Shown: positions 1 through 6,969 of the stretch, one piece after another
Numbering within the stretch: position 1 is the first letter of the stretch
Layout: each line of letters begins with the position of its first letter
Assembly (NCBI RefSeq): GCF_001421415.1
Contig: NZ_LMKH01000007.1
Location: 1 to 48,256 of the forward strand
DNA: 48,256 bases
Direction of reading: 5' to 3'
Source of the DNA: Sphingomonas sp. Leaf208
Lineage (GTDB): Bacteria > Pseudomonadota > Alphaproteobacteria > Sphingomonadales > Sphingomonadaceae
Notes under the pieces: generated by a model
What the model saw: only the letters and a program-made list of their open reading frames with translations
The model's database searches: none
Told to the model about the DNA's origin: nothing
Translations under genes and position numbers: made by a program

Positions 1-2
1 CC

Positions 3-140
3 AACGGCGTCGACCCGCAGGCCTACATCGCCGACGTCACTGGGAAGATCGCAGCGGATTGGCCGGCCGCGCGATGGGACGAACTCATGCCCTGGAACTG
101 GTCCGCGCAAACCGCAGAGCGAGTGGCGCAAGCCGCGTAA
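3..140 (+). CDS. tnpC: IS66-family transposase TnpC, C-terminal 45 residues (partial)
   Basis: The frame open from the window edge encodes a tail with the order NGVDPQAYIADV, then DELMPWNW, then a short Ala-rich end. This matches the conserved C-terminus of IS66 transposases, in which an NG-DPQ-W/Y segment precedes a DELLPWNW-like segment. It ends at TAA at 138-140, just inside the right inverted repeat, as expected for tnpC. The catalytic DDE domain is upstream of the window, so activity cannot be judged. Identification is from recalled family pattern and seems secure. Confidence 0.8.
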   Translation, partial: NGVDPQAYIADVTGKIAADWPAARWDELMPWNWSAQTAERVAQAA

Positions 141-165
141 TCTGCGGCCTGCCGGCCACGCTTAC
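141..165. repeat. IS66 right inverted repeat (IRR)
   Basis: The segment ends in CGCTTAC, the complement of the GTAAGCG tip common to IS66 elements. It directly follows the transposase stop. The TTA at 162-164 supplies, on the minus strand, the premature TAA stop of the BLUF gene. The inner boundary is approximate. Confidence 0.6.
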
Positions 166-458
166 GCCCAATTCGGGAAGCTGCGCTCTGCAATTGGCTC
201 CATCGCAAGGAGGGAGACTTCGCTATGTCGATCATCCTGCTGGATCCTCTCGAACGCGATCTCCACCACGTCAAGCGGCCCCTCAAGCACTTGGGCGAAG
301 CACCCGGCATTGAACATCAAAGCGCCGGTGATGCCGTCCCGCTCATTGTTAACACGGCTAGTTGCGAGGATGTCATCCACCTCTAACGCAAATCTGTTAG
401 CGTCATCCGCTGTGAGGTTGCGGCTGTAATATACTAAACGATAAATGTTAGCGGACAT
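162..458 (-). pseudogene. BLUF-domain blue-light sensor, truncated by IS66
   Basis: A short BLUF protein would bind FAD and sense blue light. The visible 98 residues contain the FAD-site pattern: Tyr10 in LVYYS, the Asn pair 37-38 followed by GITGAL, and Gln56 in FAQVLEG. The frame stops right after ERSFPNW, where BLUF domains normally continue through the last strand (with its conserved Met/Trp) and two capping helices. The stop codon comes from the IS66 terminal repeat, so this is an insertional truncation. The ATG at 458 has a strong AAGGAGA ribosome site 5-6 bases upstream and overlaps the end of the GGDEF-EAL gene by 11 bases, so the two were probably co-translated. Photocycle function is unlikely to survive, although the core is nearly complete. 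Confidence 0.8.
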
Positions 459-2094
459 CGCCGTCTCCTTTGTGTTTGATAGTGAGAAATGACTGAACGT
501 CAGCTTGCGCCATTGGCCGTCCAGTAAGGTACCCTTGCACATGGGTACAGTTCTGATCACGTATGCGCTTAAGCTGCTCGGCGGTTTCGACGCCCTCGGC
601 TGTAATTGCCATACCGAGGCTAGTTCCCAGACTGGAAACCGCTCTCAGGATGGCCTCGCTGTCGGGATCGTCGCCAGCAACGAACGAGCGGTCGATCTTG
701 ATTTTGTTAAATGGAAATTTCTGAAGGTAGCTCAGCGAGGAATAGCCCGTGCCGAAATCATCCATCGAAATTTTCACACCTAAGGCCCGCAGCGCGTGCA
801 GTGTTGCCAGCACGTTGTCCGTGTCGGCGAGGAGGGCGCCTTCAGTAATCTCAACCTCAAGGCGTTCTGGCTTCAGCCCTGATCTGGCAAGCGCTAACGA
901 CACGGACGCGAGCAACGTGTCGGCCTTGAACTGTAGCGGCGAAACGTTGACTGCCACCACGAGATCACCAGGCCAGGCTGCCGCTTCCATACATGCCTTC
1001 AGGAGTACCCACTCCCCAATCTTCACGATAAGCCCGTTTTCTTCGGCGACGGCGATGAAGTCGAGCGGGGGCACATTGCCGCGGACAGGATGATGCCAGC
1101 GCAATAGTGCTTCAAAGCCCATCACGGTATCGGTCGAGAGATCGAGAAACGGCTGGTAGTGGAGCTCAAACTGCTTGAGCGCTAACGCGCGGCGAAGGTC
1201 GATCTCCAACTCACGGCGCTCTTGGAGAAGCGTGTCCATGCCGTGTTCGAAGAAGCGGTAGCGTCCCCGGCCTGCCCGTTTCGCCTCATAAAGTGCCAAA
1301 TCAGCATTTCGGAGGAGGTCGCGAGGCTGCATCGAACCGACCCCGAGCGCTACACCGACGCTGATGCCGATGTTCACCGTGTGCCCACCGAGCACGTAGG
1401 TCCTCCCGATAAGGTCAACCAGACGTTCGGCAAGCAGCTCAGCATCGCGCGGCGAGCGGATACCACGTTGAAGAATGACGAACTCGTCGCCTCCAAGTCT
1501 GGCAACGAGATCGTCCTTGCGCGAGGCTTTGCGCAACCTATCCGCTACCTTCTTGAGTAGCTGGTCGCCGATGCCGTGGCCCAGCGTGTCGTTGATCATT
1601 TTGAAACGATCAAGATCGAGGCAAAGCACCGCGACTGGCTCCCCCCCCTCGGCGGTGCCCGGTAATGCACGTTCAAGTGTCGCCATGAAGGTATTGCGTA
1701 AGGCTAATCCCGTCAGGTCATCTGTCTTGGCTTCCGTCTTCTCAATGGGAGCTAGGGCAACCGGCCAGAAACTGACGCAGATATTGCCCCCACCTACCGG
1801 ATTGAGCAGTGCGTCGTATGCTTCGGACTGACGCGTCATGAGCCGCATGCTCGATGGGCCGTCGCCGATCGAGGCAGGGCGCAGGTAGTCGGAAAAGATA
1901 TCGGCCAGTGTCAGCCCGACGATCCAGCCACCAAAACTGGCCGCAGCGGTTGCATTAGCGTAGGTAATTTCACTGTTGGCATCAACGACTAGAACCGGGT
2001 GCTGCAACGATTCGAGGATCTGCGTCGATGAGACCATTTCGGCCTCGGAATTCTGCATAACGTGCTGAAACATAATCAATTGCTCCGCTGCCAT
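448..2094 (-). CDS. PAS-GGDEF-EAL cyclic-di-GMP signalling protein
   Basis: This is a cytoplasmic protein of 548 residues that should make and/or degrade cyclic di-GMP. An N-terminal PAS-like domain (about 25-115) is followed by a GGDEF domain (about 120-280) with an intact LGGDEFVIL active site. Five residues before it is an RKDD that fits the RxxD inhibitory site. A C-terminal EAL domain (about 290-540) keeps the FEALLRW, EITEG, DDFGTGYSS, KIDRSFV and EGVE motifs, so phosphodiesterase activity is plausible. The ATG at 2094 lacks a clear ribosome site. An alternative ATG at 2073 has GGAG nine bases upstream. The gene overlaps the start of the truncated BLUF gene, which suggests it was the output partner of a light sensor. 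Confidence 0.92.
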   Translation of the reverse strand: MAAEQLIMFQHVMQNSEAEMVSSTQILESLQHPVLVVDANSEITYANATAAASFGGWIVGLTLADIFSDYLRPASIGDGPSSMRLMTRQSEAYDALLNPVGGGNICVSFWPVALAPIEKTEAKTDDLTGLALRNTFMATLERALPGTAEGGEPVAVLCLDLDRFKMINDTLGHGIGDQLLKKVADRLRKASRKDDLVARLGGDEFVILQRGIRSPRDAELLAERLVDLIGRTYVLGGHTVNIGISVGVALGVGSMQPRDLLRNADLALYEAKRAGRGRYRFFEHGMDTLLQERRELEIDLRRALALKQFELHYQPFLDLSTDTVMGFEALLRWHHPVRGNVPPLDFIAVAEENGLIVKIGEWVLLKACMEAAAWPGDLVVAVNVSPLQFKADTLLASVSLALARSGLKPERLEVEITEGALLADTDNVLATLHALRALGVKISMDDFGTGYSSLSYLQKFPFNKIKIDRSFVAGDDPDSEAILRAVSSLGTSLGMAITAEGVETAEQLKRIRDQNCTHVQGYLTGRPMAQADVQSFLTIKHKGDGDVR

Positions 2095-2161
2095 GGCAGG
2101 TTAAAATTTGTTGCAAGCACGGAAATGGGTGGGCGCTACAAGCAGTAGCTACTGAGCAAAC

Positions 2162-3391
2162 CTAGGTGGCAACAGCGCCGGGCGTCCGGCTTTCGCGAAT
2201 TAAGCAACTTACAGATTGGAAACTCGAACTCTGGTCACAAGCAAGGTACAGGTTCGGCAAGGTACCTGAGGCCAGTACGGCCCGGGAACGCCCTTTTTGC
2301 TTCGCAGCGTACAATGCCCCGTCTGCATCGAGCATCAAGGTTGAAAGGTCTGGGCCTGCTTGCGACCGGATCGAGATTCCCACGCTTGCGCTGATTTTCA
2401 CCGCGTTGCCATTAACCACGAACGACGTGCCGCGTAGCGTGTCGATGAGGCGCTGCGCTGTCTGACGAGCGGTGGTAGGATCCATCTCATTGGCAAGAAT
2501 GATAAATTCGTCGCCTCCAATCCGTGCAACGGCGTCCATCGTCGGCGTTACTTGTCTCATCAACTGGCTGACCTCGACTAGCAGTTGATCACCGGCCGCA
2601 TGGCCGAGCGTGTCATTGATCGTCTTGAAGCCGTCGAGGTCGATATAGAAAAGCGTGGCTCCGCTCTCAGTGCTGTCTGCACGACGAGCAACGACGTCCT
2701 CAAGACCGGCACGGTTTAACAGGCCGGTAAGCGTGTCCTGACATGCGCGACGTCCGTTCTCACGCTCTGATCGCATTGTCTGAACGAGCATCGCATTCAG
2801 CCGATAGGCGGCATGCGTCATGGCATAGATATACATCGGTATCTGCAGCGCGGTTGCGAGCATGATCAGTTTACCGGATATGACACCAGCCATGGCGCAT
2901 GGCCCGAGGCTAAGCATGATCATCACCATTACGAGCCGAGGTGCCGAAAAGTTACGAAATGCCACGCCGCCAGTCATGGCTGCAGCGGAAAGCACGACAA
3001 GGGTGGCAGCAAGCCAGTCCCCACTTAGAACCGTTATGAAGCAACCATAGCCTACCGATGCGGCCCAACACACCGCCGCCAATATGTAGAGATCGATATG
3101 AGCTCGTTTGCCGCTCTTCGCGGCGCGAGACCCTTTGACGAGCAGCGGAAGCCGCAGCGTAGCAAGCCCAATCTCCAGCGCAGCCCAGAACAGGAACGCC
3201 GGTGTGGGAATTCTAATGGCAACGATCGAGGAGACGAGAATCGTATTGAACACACCGCCCAGGAAGATCGGGAGCGATCCGTACAATCCTTGAACCAGGG
3301 ATGGGCGGATCTCAGCTGGAACAACTCCAGCACATTCAACCAACCACCGCGTGACTGCCCAACGCGGCAGTACACCATCATCCTGTGGCAT
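2162..3391 (-). CDS. Membrane-anchored diguanylate cyclase (GGDEF)
   Basis: About 409 residues. The first roughly 200 residues hold several hydrophobic stretches (probably five or six membrane segments), followed by a GGDEF domain with DTLTGLLNR, DLDGFKTINDTLGH and the intact signature IGGDEFIIL. The RxxD inhibitory site seen in the neighbouring protein is absent here (PTMD at that place), so product inhibition may differ. The ATG at 3391 is preceded by GGGAG and is preferred over an upstream TTG at 3430. It lies upstream of the GGDEF-EAL gene on the same strand, 67 bases apart, and may be cotranscribed. The sensory input of the membrane region is unknown. Confidence 0.88.
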   Translation of the reverse strand: MPQDDGVLPRWAVTRWLVECAGVVPAEIRPSLVQGLYGSLPIFLGGVFNTILVSSIVAIRIPTPAFLFWAALEIGLATLRLPLLVKGSRAAKSGKRAHIDLYILAAVCWAASVGYGCFITVLSGDWLAATLVVLSAAAMTGGVAFRNFSAPRLVMVMIMLSLGPCAMAGVISGKLIMLATALQIPMYIYAMTHAAYRLNAMLVQTMRSERENGRRACQDTLTGLLNRAGLEDVVARRADSTESGATLFYIDLDGFKTINDTLGHAAGDQLLVEVSQLMRQVTPTMDAVARIGGDEFIILANEMDPTTARQTAQRLIDTLRGTSFVVNGNAVKISASVGISIRSQAGPDLSTLMLDADGALYAAKQKGRSRAVLASGTLPNLYLACDQSSSFQSVSCLIRESRTPGAVAT

Positions 3392-3489
3392 TACGATTAC
3401 TCCCGGATCTCCCCCCGGGAGCTCTCCCAATTAATTGCCGTTTTGGGGTTAAATTTTGGTGAACCCGGCCCGGCGCAGATAGAGGATTG

Positions 3490-3720
3490 ACCTTACGTGA
3501 CGGGCTGAAAGCAGAGGCGCCTCGGCAAATCTGGACAGGCTGCTAAGTGGAGTTTCGGCCTGAAGGCAGCCAGCATGGCTGCCGAACAGGAGATGAGATG
3601 ACGAAGCGAACACGCCGGAACCACAGGCCGGCCTTCAAGTCGAAGGTGGCCCTGGCTGCCGTGAAGGGCAAGAAGACGCTGGCTGAGCTGGCGCCGCAGT
3701 TCGACGTTCACCCGAACCAG
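3490..3720 (+). mobile_element. IS3-family element, left-end fragment
   Basis: About 100 bases of non-coding lead sequence precede the start of an IS3-type orfA, which breaks off abruptly at 3720. The rest of orfA, the whole of orfB and the right end are missing. The left boundary near 3490 is a guess from the usual distance between an IS3 end and orfA. Confidence 0.5.
3598..3720 (+). pseudogene. IS3-family OrfA, first 41 residues only
   Basis: The start MTKRTRRNHRPAFKSKVALA and the following KTLAELAPQFDVHPNQ are typical of the helix-turn-helix front of IS3-group OrfA proteins. Normally the protein continues for about 50 more residues with a leucine zipper and a frameshift into OrfB. Here it fuses after the codon for Gln at 3718-3720 to a copy of the 3' end of a serine hydrolase gene (see the 188-bp repeat) and stops at 3826-3828. 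It cannot encode a transposase. The ATG at 3598 has GAGATGAG just upstream. Confidence 0.75.
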
Positions 3721-3908
3721 AAGTCCGGTCATGGGTACGCGGCGCTTACCAACTGCGGCGGCGAACGCGGGGTCGCAATTACATCGCAGATCCTCGAACG
3801 CATCTCCCTCAGATCACCAAGCACCTAGCCAGATCAAAGGGCGGGCCGATGAATGAGCGTCCGAAGATGGGAACCGTCTTAGTACCGTTGAATGGCGGCT
3901 TGTGGGTC
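3721..3908 (+). repeat. 188-bp direct repeat, copy 1 (of 14506-14693)
   Basis: By eye this segment matches 14506-14693 at 185 of 188 positions, the differences being in TACGCGG/TACGGGG, AACGCGG/AACGTGG and AGATCAC/AGAACAC. It carries the last 36 codons of the serine hydrolase at 13549-14613, its TAG stop, and a 60-nt intergenic element. The left edge abuts the IS3 orfA fragment exactly. The right edge is one base short of the end of the 60-nt element. The second copy is in native context, so this one is the displaced one. Confidence 0.9.
3850..3908 (+). repeat. 60-nt intergenic element, copy 1 (inside the 188-bp duplicate, last base missing)
   Basis: Begins TGAATGAGCG and ends TTGTGGGTC. The final G found in the other copies is replaced by unrelated sequence at the breakpoint. 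It is a secondary copy of the element at 14635. Confidence 0.75.
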
Positions 3909-3915
3909 CCATCCC

Positions 3916-4740
3916 CTAGCTCGCTATCGGGAACTGGCGCCGAAGCGGAACAAGGATGTCTTCGATCAAAGCGGTGCGATCAAGGCCGAGAGCCGCTCGA
4001 CGAATTGCAAGGATGATCGGTGGGCGCTCCCTGATTCCGCCGTTCCCCATCTGAACGGAACTGGCGTTTGACGCATGCTGGGCGCGCGTCCGCCATCCGC
4101 GGTGTTCCACGCCTGACAGGCGCGCTGCTACAACGAGATGCGTTAGCCGCTGTGTGCGATCGATGAGGTCGAGGACGCCCGCCGCGTACTCTAGCGTAGT
4201 ACCGAGCCGCTGCTGCACCGCTTCCTCTATGATGATCATGCCGCTCATAGGATCAAAACCCCGCCCGCCGGCGCGCGGTTCGTCCAGCGGCACGCGCAAA
4301 GAGACGGATCCCTGCTCGGTGACTCGGATGACTGCGCCGCGCTCCTGGCGCAAAACGAGGTCAGGCCCATCCAATCCGTTTGCGGTGCCGAGCGTCCGCT
4401 CGAACAACCGGCTACCGCCGTAGAGCGCAGACTGCTCTAACTGCTCGGCAAGCTCGGGCGCTTCGAGTTCCGCCGGCCGCAGGATGCGCTGGCGTGGTCC
4501 ACCAATGACGACGAGGTCCAGCATTGCTGCCATGACCTGATTTCTGTTCTCGGGCTCGAGCATTGCGATGGAGCGGGCGGTCATCTCTTGCTCGTCGACT
4601 GGAGCTGTGGCGCTCGCCAGCGTTACGTCGTGTAGCGCGCGCGTTATTCCGTCTTGCAGGTCGTTCGCCCCAACGAAGCCACCGCGGAACAGTCCGCCCT
4701 CCCAGGCCTGGACCTCTGAGATGAAGGCGGCCTGCTCCGG
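3916..4740 (-). pseudogene. C-terminal remnant of a DUF4062-like protein
   Basis: About 275 residues read openly, from PEQAAFISEVQAWEGG near 4740 to a stop at 3916, but no start codon or N-terminal domain belongs to them: upstream the reading frame runs into integrase sequence in another frame. From memory the run QAWEGGLFRGGF, then APVDEQEM, GGPRQ, RPAELEAPELA and RLTHLVV resembles the C-terminal part of DUF4062-containing proteins, a group with a TIR/SIR-like front end that is often near defence genes. That assignment is uncertain. The piece lies between the 188-bp duplicate and the integrase fragment and is most simply read as debris of an integrated element. Confidence 0.4.
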
Positions 4741-5346
4741 CCCGGGGGAAATAGCGGGGGAGACCCCGACAAGGGTTCGAACCCTTGCGCCGGAGATGGA
4801 GCGCCTCGGCATATTTCAGGAGACTGGCCAGCACCGGCACCGCACGATTGAAACGGGTTTCGGCGCACCCCGCACAATCGTCACGCCAGCGGATCACACC
4901 GGCTGGCAACACCTCGGCGACCCGCGTTCCGCCAAAGACCGGCGCAAGGTCGCGCCGCCATGCATCATGGTTGCGCTTGGAGGTCGAAGGTTTCCAGTAA
5001 CGGGCAATGTCGTCCCAGTAGGTTTCGACAAAGGCAGACAACGTCGGTGTGGCCTTCACTGACCTATGCTTGGGCAAGCCGTCCAGCGCAACCTCGGCCA
5101 ACAGACGGCGCGCCTGGGCACGCGCAAGGGTTGCGTCCACGTCCTCGACCCGACCGATCGTAACGCGGCGCTGCTTACCGCGATGACGAAGCCGCACTGT
5201 CCAGAAAGCGTGTCCGCTTGGTCGGATACGGAGGCCGAACCCGGCAAGCTCCGCGTCCCAGATGACATATTCCGAAGGGCGGGCAGGATGGTTTTTGCGA
5301 GCAAAATTACCGTCCAGTAGTGCCCGCTTTTCAGCTCTGGAGGCAT

Positions 5347-5365
5347 TGGGGACCAAATAGCCATC
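5347..5365 (+). repeat. GGGGACC repeat, copy 1
   Basis: TGGGGACCAAATAGCCATC recurs at 5413-5431 as TGGGGACCATATGGCCATC (17 of 19 identical, 66 bases apart, so the same frame of the integrase). Possibly an accessory site near the integrase 5' end. Function unknown. Confidence 0.4.
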
Positions 5366-5412
5366 AGAAGGGGCCAAATCAGGTTCGCAACCGACGGGAA
5401 ACGTTGAGTTTT

Positions 5413-5431
5413 TGGGGACCATATGGCCATC
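5413..5431 (+). repeat. GGGGACC repeat, copy 2
   Basis: Second copy of the 19-base motif described at 5347. It lies inside the proximal part of the integrase frame. Confidence 0.4.
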
Positions 5432-5437
5432 GCCGCA

Positions 5438-5459
5438 CCCCGAACTGCGGGGCGTTTTT
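5438..5459 (+). terminator. Possible rho-independent terminator
   Basis: CCCCG-AACTG-CGGGG forms a perfect 5-bp stem with a 5-base loop, followed by CG and five T residues on the + strand. It overlaps the front of the integrase fragment on the opposite strand, and no + strand gene ends just before it, so it may be chance or a leftover of the inserted element. Confidence 0.25.
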
Positions 5460-5544
5460 AGAAGAGCGGCCTTTGATTTTGCTGACTTTTTTTCCATTCT
5501 GCAAGCGTAGCTTGCGTAAGGTGTGCACTACCGCCGCATCTTCC

Positions 5545-5603
5545 TGAACAAACGTCCGCTCCCAATGCGCCGAGACCGGACGGTGATGTCGCTTTTTGGG
5601 TCG
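5545..5603 (+). repeat. 60-nt intergenic element, copy 2 (59 nt)
   Basis: Begins TGAACAAACGTCCGCT and ends GCTTTTTGGGTCG, one base shorter than the other copies. It lies 47 bases beyond the start of the integrase fragment and before the exported-hydrolase cluster. Confidence 0.7.
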
Positions 5604-5707
5604 TCGCTGACGCGGATCGATCGACGGTTTTCCGCGGCGGTGGTCTCAGCTAGCCTAGTCGCGCCGAACCTGTATGCCAGTAAGTAGGTCGCTGACGGGA
5701 GTTGATA

Positions 5708-6838
5708 ATGGATTTGGTGTCCAGGCGGACGATGCTCGCTGCCCCGTGCTTCGGGACGCTCGCCCTAGCCATGGCGGCAGATGCAAAAACCGCGACGACA
5801 CCCGGCATGCTTGCCAACATGTCCACCTGGATGGACCTGGCGTCCGTACCGGGCGCGAGTTGGGCAATGCTGGACCGCTCCGGTGCCATCTCGTCTGGTG
5901 CGGTCGGCTACGCAAAGGCTAATGCGGTGCCCGCGACACCCGAAACACTGTTCGAAGCAGCATCGCTGTCGAAGGTGGTTCTGGCGGTCGCGGTTCATGA
6001 CATGGTGCGGGAGGGCTTGATCGACCTCGACCGTCCGGTGGCGGAGCATGTCGCGTTCACGGATGATGCTGCGACGCGATCGATTACGCCTCGCCACCTG
6101 CTCTCCCACTCTAGTGGCTTGCCTAATTGGCGCGACGAAGCGGGCGAGTCACTAACAGCCGCGTTCGCTCCCGGCACACGATTCCGCTACTCTGGCGAGG
6201 GCTTCGTCCTGCTCGGCCGGTTGGTCGAGGCAGTTACACGACAGACCGCCGCTCAGGTGGTTGAAACGCGGGTCCTGCGACCGGCGGGGATGGGCCGAAG
6301 CACCTATGGATGGGCGCGAGGCACCGAGCCAGCGGTCGCCTGGGCGCACGACGGAGGCGGCGGTGTACTCGTGGACAAGGGCCCAGCGGGCTATGCGATG
6401 CGTCGCGATGCTGGCCCGCCGAAACCAGTCGACCGGTGGACGCTAGGCGAACGGGAGAAAGCGGTCATCGCACTTGGCAAACCGGCGATGCCAATATTCA
6501 TGACGCCCAACATGGCAGCCGGATTGTGGACCACCGCCAGCGACTACGCGCGGTTCCTAGCTTTCGCACAGCGCTATCCGGGGCTCTCGACGAAGACCAC
6601 ACGAGTGAAGGGAACACTCGACTGGGGGCTAGGCTGGGGAATGGAGAGTGACGGTGGGCGGCGTTTCGCTTGGCACTGGGGCACCAACGATGGCGTCGCG
6701 AACCTATTCGTGGTGGACCTCGTGTCGGGCCTGGCGATCGTGGTCCTTACCAATGGCGATGCTGGGCGTAAGGTGTACGAGCGTGCTGCCCGCACTGTCT
6801 TCGCACGCGAGTTTGATGCGTTCGCCTGGCTGAAGTGA
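5708..6838 (+). CDS. Exported serine hydrolase, beta-lactamase/class C family
   Basis: 376 residues. The N-terminus SRRTMLAAPCFGTLALAMAA is a twin-arginine export signal, so the enzyme should act in the periplasm. The serine-hydrolase signature SLSK (Ser86, Lys89) is followed by the second motif in FRYSGEG (Tyr-Ser-Gly instead of Tyr-x-Asn) and the third in AWHWGTN (His-x-Gly). These are the marks of penicillin-recognising enzymes such as esterase EstB and D-aminopeptidases. The substrate cannot be told from sequence. The ATG at 5708 has GGGAG eight bases upstream. It is the first gene of a cluster containing two further homologues (13549, 14829) and faces an S41 peptidase gene convergently. 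Confidence 0.88.
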   Translation: MDLVSRRTMLAAPCFGTLALAMAADAKTATTPGMLANMSTWMDLASVPGASWAMLDRSGAISSGAVGYAKANAVPATPETLFEAASLSKVVLAVAVHDMVREGLIDLDRPVAEHVAFTDDAATRSITPRHLLSHSSGLPNWRDEAGESLTAAFAPGTRFRYSGEGFVLLGRLVEAVTRQTAAQVVETRVLRPAGMGRSTYGWARGTEPAVAWAHDGGGGVLVDKGPAGYAMRRDAGPPKPVDRWTLGEREKAVIALGKPAMPIFMTPNMAAGLWTTASDYARFLAFAQRYPGLSTKTTRVKGTLDWGLGWGMESDGGRRFAWHWGTNDGVANLFVVDLVSGLAIVVLTNGDAGRKVYERAARTVFAREFDAFAWLK

Positions 6839-6969
6839 CCTCTGCCGGCCCATCCGGCTCTGCTTGCGATATGGAGAGGGCTCCGCTTTCAAGTCGCAAC
6901 CCTGTTACCCGGCGCATCTCAGTCGGATTCTGGAGTATGAACAAGACGCTCGCAATGGCAGGGGATGGG

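Larger units (their letters stand above)
1..165 (+). mobile_element. Right end of an IS66-family insertion sequence (left part outside window)
   Basis: The window opens inside a transposase tail typical of IS66 TnpC and runs to a terminal repeat whose outer bases read CGCTTAC at 159-165 (GTAAGCG on the other strand), the usual IS66 end. Immediately beyond 165 the sequence is that of a BLUF gene, which the insertion truncates. The left end and any target duplication lie outside the window. Confidence 0.75.
4741..5497 (-). pseudogene. Tyrosine-recombinase integrase (DUF4102 type), N-terminal part only
   Basis: The ATG at 5497 opens a frame with the N-terminal arm-binding domain of phage/ICE integrases: WDAELAGFGLRIRPSG, a Trp-Val-Arg strand, then KQRRVTIGRV and an ARA-rich helix, followed by the core-binding domain ending EALHLRRKGSNPCRGLPRYF. 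At about 4745 the sequence switches to another gene, so the whole catalytic domain with the R...HxxR...Y residues is missing. The open frame continues out of register to 4412 as low-complexity Arg-rich sequence. Length compares with about 400 residues for intact members. It is evidence of a past genomic-island insertion. Confidence 0.75.

Noticed and set aside
490..525. A further partial copy of the 60-nt element (TGAACGTCAGCTTGCGCC)
   Set aside because: Lies inside the EAL coding sequence and lacks the conserved 3' end; judged chance.
4771..4786. AAGGGTTCGAACCCTT, which looks like the T-arm of a tRNA and a possible att core in a tRNA gene
   Set aside because: No acceptor, D or anticodon arms can be drawn around it. 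On the minus strand it encodes the conserved Lys-Gly-Ser-Asn-Pro-Cys segment of the integrase.
5501..5515. Perfect inverted repeat GCAAGC-GTA-GCTTGC just upstream of the integrase start
   Set aside because: Short, single, and not followed by a T run; could be an operator or core site but nothing supports a choice.
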